In this document: one piece after another, positions 21,747-31,819 of the stretch
How the letters are laid out: every line of letters starts with the position of its first letter
Numbering within the stretch: position 1 is the first letter of the stretch
Source of the DNA: Bombyx mori
Taxonomy: Eukaryota; Arthropoda; Insecta; Lepidoptera; Bombycidae
DNA length: 64,000 bases
Reading direction: 5' to 3'
NCBI RefSeq assembly: GCF_030269925.1
Contig: NC_085121.1
Span: 4,915,501-4,979,500 of the forward strand
The notes under the pieces: generated by a model
The model's input: the letters and a program-made list of their open reading frames with translations, nothing else
Databases searched by the model: none
Told to the model about the DNA's origin: nothing
Made by a program: the position numbers and the translations under genes

Positions 21747-22235
21747 TTTTAATATGCTTTTATTAGCTTCAGACGTATGTATGTATGTTTATAACGGAAT
21801 CTTTGAACATGATTAGGACCCCCTTCAAAACGTCGGATTAACTCGACATTTGGTATAGTAATTAAGGACCGATGACAATACAATATTTAAAAAAAATTGA
21901 AAAAATTGAGTATCAACTAAAAAATTATAATAAAATAATAGTTTAAAAAAAACTAACAAAATATGCTTTTATAGAAAATCCAACTAAAAAATAGAAAATA
22001 AATTTTAATAAATTTGAATTAAAAATACTGTAAGAAAAAATGATTTTATTGTAAAAAAGCTTGGGGTGCTGGTGGTTTAAGTAGTTATAAATATTTTATG
22101 AACCGATATGAGTAGAAGGGTTATTTTGATAATCCTGAAAAGCAGCCCACGCTTTTCTAATTTATTACAATTTATTTTCTATATTTTACTTGGATTTTCT
22201 ATAAAAGCGTATTTTGTTAGTTTTTTTAAACTATT
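21747..22235 (+). repeat. foldback repeat, copy 1
   Basis: A head of about 110 bp (gcttttattagcttcagacg ... cgtcggattaactcgacat), then inverted arms at 21937-22002 and 22171-22235. The arms share cgcttttatagaaaatcc-type sequence with few mismatches and are separated by 168 bp that include gtagttataaatattt. Related copies are at 43200 and 54203. I cannot assign it to a transposon class; it has no long terminal repeats or coding region. Confidence 0.7.
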
Positions 22236-22445
22236 ATTTATTTTACTATACATAAATTATTCACGCTGAAAAAAAACATAAACTCTCATCAGTTTTGCAG
22301 TTTCCTTTGTGAGACCGTCATTCAGCCAATCGCACGCCCCTTAGCGTCAAATCTTATGATCATTATTTACCACGAACGGCCGTGGATTTCAAGTAATTTA
22401 CGTTCCTACATTATTGCTTGCACACATAGAAATAATTTTAGGTTA

Positions 22446-22701
22446 TCATTAAGGACCGTCTGGTGTAGTGGTAAGTGACGTGGTCATTACACAAGCGGGT
22501 CGCGGGTTCGAATCCCGCCAAGAGAAGATATTTATATGATAAATATAAGATGTATTTTCCAGGGTTATGGATGTATATCAAATACATGTATGAAATATGT
22601 ATAATAAAAATCCTACATTTATTTTCGTTATCTGGTACCTGTAACACAAGCTCTTTACGAACTTAGCACGGAAACAGTTAACGTGGCGTGAAAAAAAAGT
22701 T
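22446..22701 (+). mobile_element. second SINE family with a tRNA-like head
   Basis: The head gaccgtctggtgtagtggta...gcgggttcgaatcccgcc carries good A- and B-box sequences. It is followed by a body (tttccagggttatggatg, aataaaaatcctacatttat, ggtacctgtaacacaagctc) and an A-run near 22693-22700. The acceptor-stem halves do not pair, so this is a SINE, not a tRNA gene. Polymerase III could start at the boxes. Confidence 0.6.
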
Positions 22702-23119
22702 GTAATATTTTATTTCTAATTTGAATGTCAGTGAATCGCATCTATAGCAATAACTATTGAAAAATGATCTTGACTTACAATAAAGTATTTATTTTAAATA
22801 AAATCAGTATAAGTCAATGAATGAACAAAATCTAGGTTCAGTTATTCTAAATCAAGGAACTGGTTTTGTTCTATGTTTAATTTTTATTTTTATTACAAAT
22901 AAAAACGTAAGACAATGAAACATGTTCTATCTATTCGATCCTAACTCTGTGTAAATACACTTGAATTGGGAAATTCAAAATGCAGACTCATAAATTGTAT
23001 ACATTTGGGAGAAATTAGAGGTTGTACGAAAGGAAATGAAATCTGATTGGAACGAAAAACAAAACCTGTTTATTGCTCGATTTATAAAATTGCAAAGGAA
23101 AGATTCGGTACGGTAGGGC
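22702..23119. other. AT-rich, no feature seen
   Basis: No supported feature. Confidence 0.4.
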
Positions 23120-23240
23120 GTAATTATGTATATGCACGGGATCCCACCACAGGTATTACCATATTATATCACCCATGCGCTCTGGTTTGGAGGGTAGGGC
23201 AGCCGTTGGACTATACAAGTGAGACTTATGTCTCATGTCT
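23120..23240 (+). mobile_element. diverged SINE fragment
   Basis: gcgctctggtttggagggta and gggcagccgttggactata match the family body. It lies head to tail against the minus-strand copy that follows. Confidence 0.5.
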
Positions 23241-23247
23241 TAAAGAG

Positions 23248-23640
23248 TTTTTTTTTTATTTTTTTTAGTAGATGGGTGGACGAGCTTTCAGCCCACCTGG
23301 TGTTAAGTAGTTACTGGAGCCCATAGACGTAACTGCCGCCACCCACCTTAAGATATAAGTTCTAAGGTCACAACGGCTGCCCCACCCTTCAAGCCGAAAC
23401 GCACTACTGTTTCACGGCAGAAATAGGCATAGTGGTGGTATCTACCCGTGCGGACTCACAAAAGGTCCTACCACCAGTAATGACAAAAATTACAATTTTG
23501 CGGGTTTGATTTTTATTACACGATGTTATTCCTTCACCTTAGAAGTCAATCGTGAATAATTATTGTGAAATACGTATTTGCATCGTGCATCACTACATAC
23601 GAATGCATCGGACGTCTTATCCTTCAGGTCACGACGACTT
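23248..23640 (-). mobile_element. near-complete tRNA-headed SINE
   Basis: Runs from the T-run (A-tail) to cgtgacctgaaggataag on the minus strand. Most of the tRNA-like head is kept, but the B-box region has lost bases between aatacgtatt and tgcatcgtgc. Confidence 0.8.
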
Positions 23641-24774
23641 CATTGGTGGCATCACATGTATAAGAGTACCGGTGACCAATCCAAATACGATCAGCTGTGG
23701 GCCCGTTCTGTTAACTACGAATAACGTTAAGCCATGAATTATGAAATTCGATTGTAGCCGTAGATCTATGAATGATTTGAAAAAGAACTGTTTACAGAAC
23801 CGTGGTTAAAAACGTTACATATTTACGAAGGCTTTTTATATATCCATGGCTCTTGTAATGAAAAATATGACTTGTTTCATATACCTCCTGGGGCGTTCCG
23901 CTGAGAATACTCAACATACACGAAGAAGACTCCGTATGTGGACATATTTTCTTTCGAAAACGAAATAATATAAAAGCGTTTCTCCTCACGTGAAATTGAA
24001 ACATCGACCACAGCTATCATTGTTAGCTACGAAATTATAAATCCGCCTATATTTATAACTTCGAAGAGGAAACCGAATGTAGGGCTGCACTCCAACGTCG
24101 GGTACTTTCTATATACCTACGTATTTCAATCTCATCTTACCTGTCATTGATGTCATTACTGACGCATTATAGACGCACAAAAATTAGATATACAAGACCA
24201 TAATAGTCAGGCCGATCCTATTGTATGTTTGTGTGTTTATTTTGTTAGTTCCAAATCGATTTTCAATATATTGGCTACTGCCTGTGTTACAATTGATTCA
24301 TGGTTACAGATAGTCATTTTTGGATAAAATAAATTACTAAGATGATATTTGCTACTAAATATTAAAAAAATACTTCATTCTACTGTTTTTCGCTGTAACC
24401 CATCTCCGGCCTAATTCTGGTCCGGGGCAGGCGGTGGCGAGTAATTTAAACTTTACAGAACATAGATTTGACACGGTATATCCAAGCTGACTTAACTATT
24501 TGTAGAATAGCCATAATGAACTACGAGATAAACTCTTAATTTTTGATCATAGTACGGATGGGATTAAAGGGTTTGTTGATACAAGCCCGGGCTGTTAGTT
24601 CAATATTGAGCTTAAATACGCATTTGCTTTGTACACAAGCACAGGAGATCGCAGTTGATACTAAGCGACTAAATTAAACCATAGACAATTACAATGTGAA
24701 CGCCACTGCTCATCATGAGACAAAGGTCCGTGATTTTTTTTACTGCTTAAACGTTTATACCATGGTTTGGGTAA
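23641..24774. other. AT-rich, no supported feature
   Basis: A short SINE-like scrap may lie at 24670-24730 (catagacaattacaatgtga). Nothing else. Confidence 0.35.
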
Positions 24775-25140
24775 GGTCCCAATTTCTGCAGATATTGGCA
24801 CCAGACCGTGGGCCCAATGATGTTTTACCGACCTACCCACCAAACCATTCCCCTTGCAGCTCTCACTCGACGTTCAATCTCCACCCACGTCAGAACCTAG
24901 GCTGAGTAGGGAGTTTCCCACGGTAAACACTATAACCAGACTCGCAGCGCCACCCCTAGAATCTTCGAGGCGATAATTGATGACTCTACGTCGGCCGTTT
25001 CGGTACGGCAGCCTATCCGGCCGTCCCAGGCAGTAGCGCTGGGGCCCAGAATACCCTCCTGGACCGGAGCCAGCCTGCCAGGTCAGAACGTCGTACACAG
25101 CTAAACGGTTGCTCTTACACAGCAGTTCCATGAAAACATA
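24775..25140 (-). mobile_element. R1-clade LINE 3' UTR fragment
   Basis: Parallel to 28790-29130: agaccgtgggcccaatgatg, ctctcactcgacgttcaatc, tcggtacggcagcctatccg and gttgctcttacacagcag all have counterparts there. No coding remains. The part nearest the poly-A is lost or diverged. Confidence 0.65.
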
Positions 25141-25304
25141 CACACATATCTTCATAATAATGAACGGAGATAAGGCATTATTTACAGAAAATACGACTTT
25201 GTTATTGTTGTGTATAGTATAATATGGGAATGTTTTGTTTGTCTACTATTACGAGTGCCCATAGTAGAAACTGCACAAAAATACAATTTTACTCTATGTG
25301 AAAG

Positions 25305-25502
25305 TGTTTTTTTTTATTGCTTAGATGGGTGGACGAGCTCACAGGCCACCTGGTGCTAAGTGGTTACTGGAGCCCGTAGACATCCACAACGTAAATGCGC
25401 CACCCACCTTGAGATATAAGTTCTAAGGTCTCAGGTATAGTTACAACGGCTGCCCCACCCTTCAAACAGAAACGCATTACTGCTTCACGGCAGAAATAGG
25501 CT
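25305..25502 (-). mobile_element. tRNA-headed SINE, 5'-truncated
   Basis: T-run, attgcttagatgggtggacg, and through the body to cggcagaaataggc. Confidence 0.8.
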
Positions 25503-26256
25503 TACATTCTTGCTTAAATATATATGAAGGCATGATCGGTTCCATGTTGTTTGTAAAATGATGACGTCAGCGTTGTTAACGCCATTCTCTTCATCATTAT
25601 CATTGCCATCCATGGTGACAGTAATTAAAACTTATTTTTTCAATGAATTCCACTTATTATATTTTAAGTGCACAACGATAACGGCAGCGAACTCCGCTCC
25701 GTTTGACTGCTCGAACCGAAAAGTTTTGTGCGACAATAGCTACTCGTATTTATAGTAGAAAGTGGGGGTAGCTTAGACATGAATTCTCTTGAATACCGTC
25801 TTAAACAATTATTGACATCCGTAACGTTAAGGAAACAGTTAAATTTAACTGTTTTTAGTTAACTAAATTGTTACGTTGCACCGACACATACATTTAAAAG
25901 TTAATATACTTTCTCAGCATTACCACAAAAATACGATACATAACTCTCTCACGTACACCTAACTCTCTCTTGTTATATAATATGGTAATCATAATATTTT
26001 TTATATGCACTATATAAGTTTATTAAGACCTGAGACAAACTGTCCAACTAGATAAGTCCGATTTCGAGAAAAAGATCAATTGTCGAATCAAATGTCGAAT
26101 CCAACTAGGACAGGCAGGACTCGGGAAACTGCGTTAAAACTTCTTATCTCGAATACCGCAGTGTCTCACTACGAAAGTCTTTGATTAGTGTGTGTTGCCA
26201 ATGATGACATACAGCATTGAGAAATAATACACTGGCCTTTATGGGTCAAAGTAACT
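25503..26256. other. AT-rich, no supported feature
   Basis: A 65-codon frame at 25558-25755 shows no family features and no splice context. Confidence 0.35.
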
Positions 26257-26460
26257 CAAAGAGCAATAGAGAGGCCCATGCTCGGAGTTTCTCTGTGAAA
26301 TAGAATCAGGAATGAGGAAAATGCGCAAAATAACCAAAGTAACTCACATAACCTAAAGGATTCCAAAATTAAAGTGGCTGTGGGCAGAGAACATTGCTCG
26401 TAGAGCAGATAGCCGTTGGGGCCTGAAAGTTCTCGAATGGTTTGTCCAGGCCAAAGTTCT
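26257..26460 (+). pseudogene. RTE-clade LINE ORF2 C-terminal relic
   Basis: Broken frames read QRAIERPMLGVSL, then KITKVTHIT, then KLKWLWAENIARRADSRWG and LKVLEW. These match the conserved tail of RTE-clade polyproteins (RAMLGVSLRDRIRNE ... KWQWAGHIARR.D.RWG..VLEW). It has one in-frame stop and at least one frameshift. No 3' UTR is recognisable next to it. Confidence 0.6.
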
Positions 26461-26883
26461 CGAGTCGAAAATTATGGAGTATAAGTAGAAATTAGATCTA
26501 CAGTACATATTGAAAAATCACAAAGAACTAACTTAAACTATCCAATTTGTGTGTGTGTGTTGACGATTGTTATTATTTTTTGCATCTACAAGATAAATTG
26601 AATACACAGAATGCACTTCAATTGTATTGTACTTTACTTATAAAATTTAGCGTTACAAAAGAGCCCAATCTAGTCAAATTACACTCTGTGAAACTTTTGC
26701 ACTTAGCAGTATTTTTTCCCTTAAGCTGACTACGAACTATATAGTAGCTCGTAGAAATTATTTTAAAACTTAATTTACTTGGTAACTTTATGATCTTCAA
26801 TGTAATGAGTTCCAAACAAACACGGTTAAATGGCCGTTCTGAAATGTATTTCTTTCGAACAGAATCGTCTTGATCTAAATGAT
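26461..26883. other. AT-rich, no feature seen
   Basis: A short GT run near 26548-26560. Nothing else. Confidence 0.4.
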
Positions 26884-26998
26884 AAGTCGTCCGGTGTACT
26901 CGTATGCGATTTGACTATGCCGGCGTTCAAATTTCGCATGCATGTACCAATTTGTGAGATACGTGCTTAACAAGCATTCACGAACAATTTCCGCAATA
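26884..26998 (+). mobile_element. diverged SINE tRNA-like head
   Basis: taagtcgtccggtgtactcg, then ggcgttcaaatttcgcatgc (decayed B box) and tcacgaacaatttccgc correspond to the 5' third of the SINE. An old copy. Confidence 0.5.
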
Positions 26999-27838
26999 AA
27001 AAAAATCGATTTTCACGCAAATCGTTAAACATGTGGCGTCGACCTGATGTCACAACGTAGTTGGCGACACTTATTTTGTGACGTCGAAGTATTAGCCCCG
27101 GTAACCAATTAATACCAGATAGAGCATGATCTCATTCATGTATAAATGCTGAAAAAGGAATAACGTCTACATAAAACATTATATTTTGGAAGTCAACAGC
27201 CTGGCTGGTCCGTCGGTCCCCGATTTTTATTGAGATTGTGTACAATAATTGACTACCCCAGCACATACAAATGATGCTGACATCCCAACTCACGCAACGT
27301 CTACACAAATTAGTAGACTGCATCTCGGAAATTACAGCACCTGGCAGCACCTGGTGGCTGCTACTTCTTCAGCTTCGTCAATAGCCAGTAGAGACGGCTC
27401 AAATGAGGTTCAGACATCTGTCTAATATCTTGTGTTCTATGATGGTAACCGCAACAGCTTATTTATATTTTTCTACACACCAATGTTCGTTATAAAATCG
27501 GTTGAAAAAAGACTTTTCTTTTTGCACAAAGATATTTCTTAATTAAAAATGAAATTTCTTCAGTTAGTGTCTTATTAGTCTTTTCATTTAAGAAATATAA
27601 TTTTATTTCCAAGAGACTTAGAAAATAATTATAATTTTAGCTAATCCAATCACGAATATGAACAAATTAATATATTTTCAAACGTAACTCAACGTCGGTG
27701 ATAATACAAAAACACCAAAACAGGGATAGTTACATCAACGAAGTTTTGGAAAGCAAACGTTCACCACGTAATGTGTAGTAATGTAAATTGATGAGTTAGG
27801 TAAACCTGATTTGATTAATGGATTAATTTAACCTATAG
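26999..27838. other. AT-rich, no feature seen
   Basis: No supported feature. Confidence 0.4.
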
Positions 27839-27979
27839 AGTTTGAAAGTAGAACCGACCTCGGGATTCACGGCATCGAGATCCCAGATGAGAGAGCTGCA
27901 AAGAAAACTACACAAGATTATTATCTTAAAACAAGAAGGCTATCTATTGATATCAATCTTTTATGGTTTCCAGATAAAG
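27839..27979 (+). CDS. candidate exon, unknown protein
   Basis: After an acceptor-like taacctatag, 141 nt stay open in one frame: FESRTDLGIHGIEIPDERAA, then KKTTQDYYLKTRRLSIDI and NLLWFPDK, followed by a good donor (gtaagcgtg). Start and end phases match (two bases in, one base over). The composition (charged, few stops in AT-rich DNA) is protein-like, but I recognise no family. The frame stays open past the donor into the Bm1 copy at 28037, so an unspliced relic is an alternative. Confidence 0.3.
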
Positions 27980-28036
27980 GTAAGCGTGCCAATTGGAAGA
28001 TTTGTTCGTTTCAGTTTAACAATAATACTTCTGAGG

Positions 28037-28199
28037 TCCGACATGTATGTCCTTCAAACGAGGCTTGTGGAGAGTATTAAGCGGTAGGCAGCGGCTTGGC
28101 TCCGCCCCTGGCATTGCTGAAGTTCATGGGCGACGGTAACCACTCACCATCAGGTGAGCCGTATGCTCGTCTGCCTACAAAGGCAATAAAAAAAAAAAG
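28037..28199 (+). mobile_element. Bm1-type SINE
   Basis: gacatgtatgtccttcaaac, ggcagcggcttggctccgcc, gcattgctgaagttcatggg and ctgcctacaaaggcaataaa then an A-run. Well preserved. Confidence 0.8.
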
Positions 28200-28440
28200 A
28201 TATTTTTTTTTAATTTGAACTAAGTATAAAATGTACTTAGTGTTCCCCCAAAGATAGCATTTAATTGCGTTTAATTATTTAAAAAATATTTTTTTTTAGG
28301 TCTTTCGCCGAATGGGTGAAATTGTTCGACAGACCGAAAGTCCGAATGTTATTGTTTGGAACTTGAATAAATGCAATATTATCTTGAAAATATCGTTAGG
28401 GAGACTCAGGCATCTATCTGTCCAATATCTTGCATCAGCT

Positions 28441-28693
28441 ACCGACACTTACTGATGGTGAGTCCCACCGCCACCGGTAGATAACCGCCCTACCTATTTC
28501 TGCCGTGAAGCAGTAATGCGTTTCGGTTTGAAGGGTGGGGCAGCCGTTTTACTGTAAAAACTGGGACCTTAGAACTCAAATCTCAACGTAGGTGGCGGCA
28601 TTTACATTGTAGATCTCTATAGGCTTCGATAACTATATAACATCAGATGGGCCATCTCACAAGTCGTCTACCGATCTACAAAAGAAAAAAAAA
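28441..28693 (+). mobile_element. tRNA-headed SINE, 5'-truncated
   Basis: From tgatggtgagtcccaccgcc through ggtttgaagggtggggcagc to ctacaaaagaaaaaaaaac. Its tail abuts the T-run of the R1-clade LINE that follows. Confidence 0.75.
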
Positions 28694-29711
28694 CTTCTTT
28701 TTTTTTTCGAATAGTGGGCCGAACCTCCTACGAGGTCCCCGCGCAAAAGGGGCGCGCGGGGTATGTGAGACTCAACGATCTGCATGGTGTTGTGAGCAGA
28801 CCGCGGGCCCAAGGATTTTAGAGCCCACCCACTAAACGACTCCCCTGCACTCTTACACCCGACGTCCGATCCCCTCCGAGGTCAGAGCCCCTGATGAGGT
28901 AGGGGGGTTACTGCGGTCAACACTACAACCAAACGGCGCGGCTCACCCCAAGGACGCCCAGCCGACGGAGCCTTCGAGGCGAATCGAAGGCTCTGAAACG
29001 TCAGCCGTCTCGGTACGGCACCCCGTCGGGCCGCCCAGACGGTGCCGCTGATGTCCCGGAATACCCCGCTGGACCAGAAACAGCCTGCCGGGTCGGGACG
29101 CGATACACCATCCACCGGTCGCTCTATTTACTCAACGGCAGCGCGCTAGAGTGCTGGTAGCGCGCCGCGCGGCCTCTACCCCCTCAGGTCGCCCCTTGAC
29201 CTTCACCGGGGGGAGGCCGCTACCTACAGGGGCCGGGACGCACGGGCGTATTCCTGCCTCCGGCCCCCGGCTCAACGGCGACGGATCGGTGCGGAAAGGG
29301 AAGAGCTCTCCCTCTCTCACTCCGCCGCCTCCTTCTGCGAGATGGTGGACTCGCAGAAGTCGAGCATCGCCTTCCAGGACTCGTCGCTGCCGCTGCTCGT
29401 CGCAGCGAGAGGTCCTCTCCTATGACTGCGACGAGGGCGGCGCGTTGCTCGTCGAATCCAGAGCAACGCGCCAATGTATGTTCCGCTGTGTCTTCCTCGT
29501 CGTGGTCCGCGCAGTGGTGGCACTGCGCCGTCGGTTCCCTTCCGGCTATCTTGTAAAGGTAACACCCATGGCCGGTCAACATTTGCGTCAGCCGGAAGGT
29601 GAGGCATCCGCGGTCGCGGCCCACCCAGTTGGTACGGACGCCGGCCGACGGGTCCGCCAAGTGGCGAGACCACGTCTCCAGCACGGACCGCCGAGAACAG
29701 AACCTCCGCAA
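28694..29711 (-). mobile_element. R1-clade LINE 3' end, coding tail plus 3' UTR
   Basis: The minus-strand A-tail is the T-run near 28696-28707. The 3' UTR covers about 28710-29215 and the C-terminal ORF2 region 29220-29711. It is strongly 5'-truncated. The GC content is far above the flanks. A/G-rich runs at 29707-29730 mark the junction with the plus-strand relative beyond. Confidence 0.75.
29220..29711 (-). pseudogene. C-terminal domain of R1-clade ORF2
   Basis: Reads MRRFCSRRSVLETWSRHLAD ... RLTQMLTGHGCYLYKI, then the zinc-knuckle-like CHHCADHDEEDTAEHTLARC (C-x2-C...H-x4-C), then a frame change. The neighbouring frame ends SGSDESWKAMLDFCESTISQ, the usual end of this family. One frameshift separates the knuckle from the terminal block, so the copy is dead. 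Confidence 0.7.
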
Positions 29712-29799
29712 GAAAAAAAGAAAAAAAAAAACCTAAGATAGCCAGAAAAGTTCATGGTCCAACTAAAGTAAGCGGTTATCGGAGAAAATGGTCTTCATA

Positions 29800-30816
29800 A
29801 TGTCATGAGTCTACCCGTCATGCCTGTGCAGGGGTGGCATTTATCGGTAAGATTCGAAGGTTGGGCCTCGAGATGGCGGTCGAGAAATTTCAGGCCCTGC
29901 TGTTTCACAGGACTGGATACCGCAACGTCTCCTTCAAGGCGGCTTGTGTTCTCGCCGGAACGCCTTTCTGAGACCTGGAGACGGATGCGCTCGCCGCCGA
30001 TTATGCGCGGCGATGTGACCGCGACAGGGGGAGCCACGTCCCGGCGAAGGAGCGATTAGAGCGCGGAGGTTCCAACCTCGACAGTCCGTGCTGGAGGCGT
30101 GGTCTAGCCACTTAACGAACCCGTCAGTCAGTCTCCGGATTGTTGAGGCGGTGTGCCCGGTCCTCGCGGAATGGGTGAACCGTGACCAAGGGCATCTCAT
30201 CTTCCGGTTGACGCAAATACTCAACGGCCATGAGTGTTTCGGCTAATGCCTGCACCGCGTCGCCCGGAAGGAACCGACAATGCAATGCCACCCCTGTGAC
30301 TGCGACAAGGACACAGTCGAGCGCACGCTCGCTCATTGCCCCACACGGTTGGGGCAGCACCGTGTCCTCGTCTCGCAAATGCGACCGGACTTGTCGCTGC
30401 CGACCATCCTGGCTACGATGCACGCCACTGACGAGTCCTGGAAGGCGACGCTCGATTTCTGCGAGTTCAACATCTCGTAGAAGGAGGCGGCGGAACGAGA
30501 GAGGGAGAACTCATCCCTTTCCACACCCATCCGTAGCCGCCGGAGTAGGACTTTTGCCTGACTCTGGCCCCTGCAGAAGGTGACCTGCCCCTCGGTGTGG
30601 GTTACGGGGTGCCCTGAGGGAAGAGACTACGCGGCGCGCTACCTGTGCTCTAGCGAGCTGCATGATAGCAATTCCATGGAACTGCTGTGCAAGAGCAACC
30701 GATTGGCGGTGTATCGAGTTCCGACCTGACAGGCTGATTCTGGTCCAGCCGGTTATTCTGGAACACCAGCGGGACTGCCTGAGGCAGCCTATGGAGTCCG
30801 AAACAAGGTAAAAAAA
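29800..30816 (+). mobile_element. R1-clade LINE 3' end, decayed
   Basis: Plus-strand relative of the preceding element, with 5' ends facing each other. Coding scraps start near 29850 (EKFQALLFHRTGYRNVSFKA) and continue to 30540. The 3' UTR runs to about 30816 (cctgaggcagcctatggag, then an A-run). Confidence 0.7.
30091..30540 (+). pseudogene. C-terminal domain of R1-clade ORF2, stop-interrupted
   Basis: One frame reads SVLEAWSSHLTNPSVSLRI, VNRDQGHLIFRLTQILNGHE and CFG, then a TAA at 30244-30246. It continues CLHRVARKEPTMQCHPCDCD, EHTLARC-like VERTLAHC, and DESWKATLDFCEFNIS before a TAG. The histidine of the zinc knuckle has become Arg (TVERTLAHC). Not functional. Confidence 0.65.
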
Positions 30817-30837
30817 TTAATGTAAATACCGAAGATG

Positions 30838-30945
30838 ATTTTTTTTTATTGCTTAGATGGGTAGACGAGCTCACAGCCCACCTGGTGTTAAGTGGTCACT
30901 GGAGTCCATAGACATTTACAACGTAAATGCGCCACCCACCTTTAA
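30838..30945 (-). mobile_element. SINE 3' tail, strongly truncated
   Basis: T-run, attgcttagatgggtagacg through to aaatgcgccacccacctt. Confidence 0.75.
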
Positions 30946-31177
30946 TGATAGAGAATACTATTAGAGACTTATACGGAGTAAACTCTTTCGATAAACAAAA
31001 AAAACTATTGTGCCACAGTGCCCACAGTGGGTTAGGCACAAACTATATCAAAATCAGAATTCAATAAAATTTTAAGATTTCTCGTCACATTAGTGCGTTA
31101 TACAGTTGTAAATTAGTTACAACGAAACGAGGAGCAACATTTTCCGTATTGATTTTCAAGGGGAAGTAAGAATCGTG

Positions 31178-31345
31178 TCACGTACGTCCGAACAAAGGGT
31201 CGTTGTCGTTAGGCGTAAAAAATAACTTTAACCTGCACTGATTACCAGAGAAGGCTAACAAAGAGTTTGCTACAGTTGGCTCAAAGCCAATGTCCCAGTG
31301 ATGCTCCAGACTTGTCTTAATTGAAGGATACGTGAGCTGAACAGA
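31178..31345 (-). CDS. weak candidate C-terminal exon
   Basis: Minus strand. After acceptor-like tctcacgaaagcag or ttctgttcag the frame reads LTYPSIKTSLEHHWDIGFEP, then TVANSLLAFSGNQCRLKLF and FTPNDNDPLFGRT before a stop. The composition is protein-like but I recognise no family. The rest of 30946-31465 shows nothing. Confidence 0.2.
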   Translation of the reverse strand, partial: SVQLTYPSIKTSLEHHWDIGFEPTVANSLLAFSGNQCRLKLFFTPNDNDPLFGRT

Positions 31346-31465
31346 ACTGCTTTCGTGAGATACAACAAAAAGCCAAGTGTGGCCTTTCAAATCAAACTAG
31401 TTACAATAGTATTAAAAAAATGCACTAAAATACGATAATTTTAAGTCCTTATGTTTCTTGTCTTA

Positions 31466-31819
31466 TCTTATATCTTTAAACGAGCAATTTTTGTACATAT
31501 ATAAATATGTATATAATCTGAGTCTCGGAAACGGCTCCAACGATTTTCATAAAATTTAGTATACAGGGGATTTCGGGGGCGATAAATCGATCTAGCTACG
31601 AATTCTTTTTAGAAAATGTTGTTTTATTCGTGTTTTCAATAATCGACTTTATCGATAATCAACTTAAACATAAACTTATTTTTTTTTTATTGAAAGAAAA
31701 TAACAAATAATATAAGTATACTATAATATCAATATTATTATGTAATTCGTATTTGAATATAACTTATAAAAAACACAATTTATCAAAAACAAACCGAGTA
31801 AAGCTCGGTCATCCTCTAG
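31466..31819 (+). mobile_element. Helitron with canonical 3' hairpin
   Basis: Starts TCTTATATCTTTAAACGAGC after an A. It ends with the hairpin accgag-taaa-gctcggt followed by catcctCTAG and then T. TC start, subterminal hairpin, CTRR end and A|T insertion are all present. No coding capacity. Confidence 0.8.

Noticed and set aside
22453..22526. tRNA gene
   Set aside because: A and B boxes are good but the acceptor stem does not pair, and a SINE body follows.
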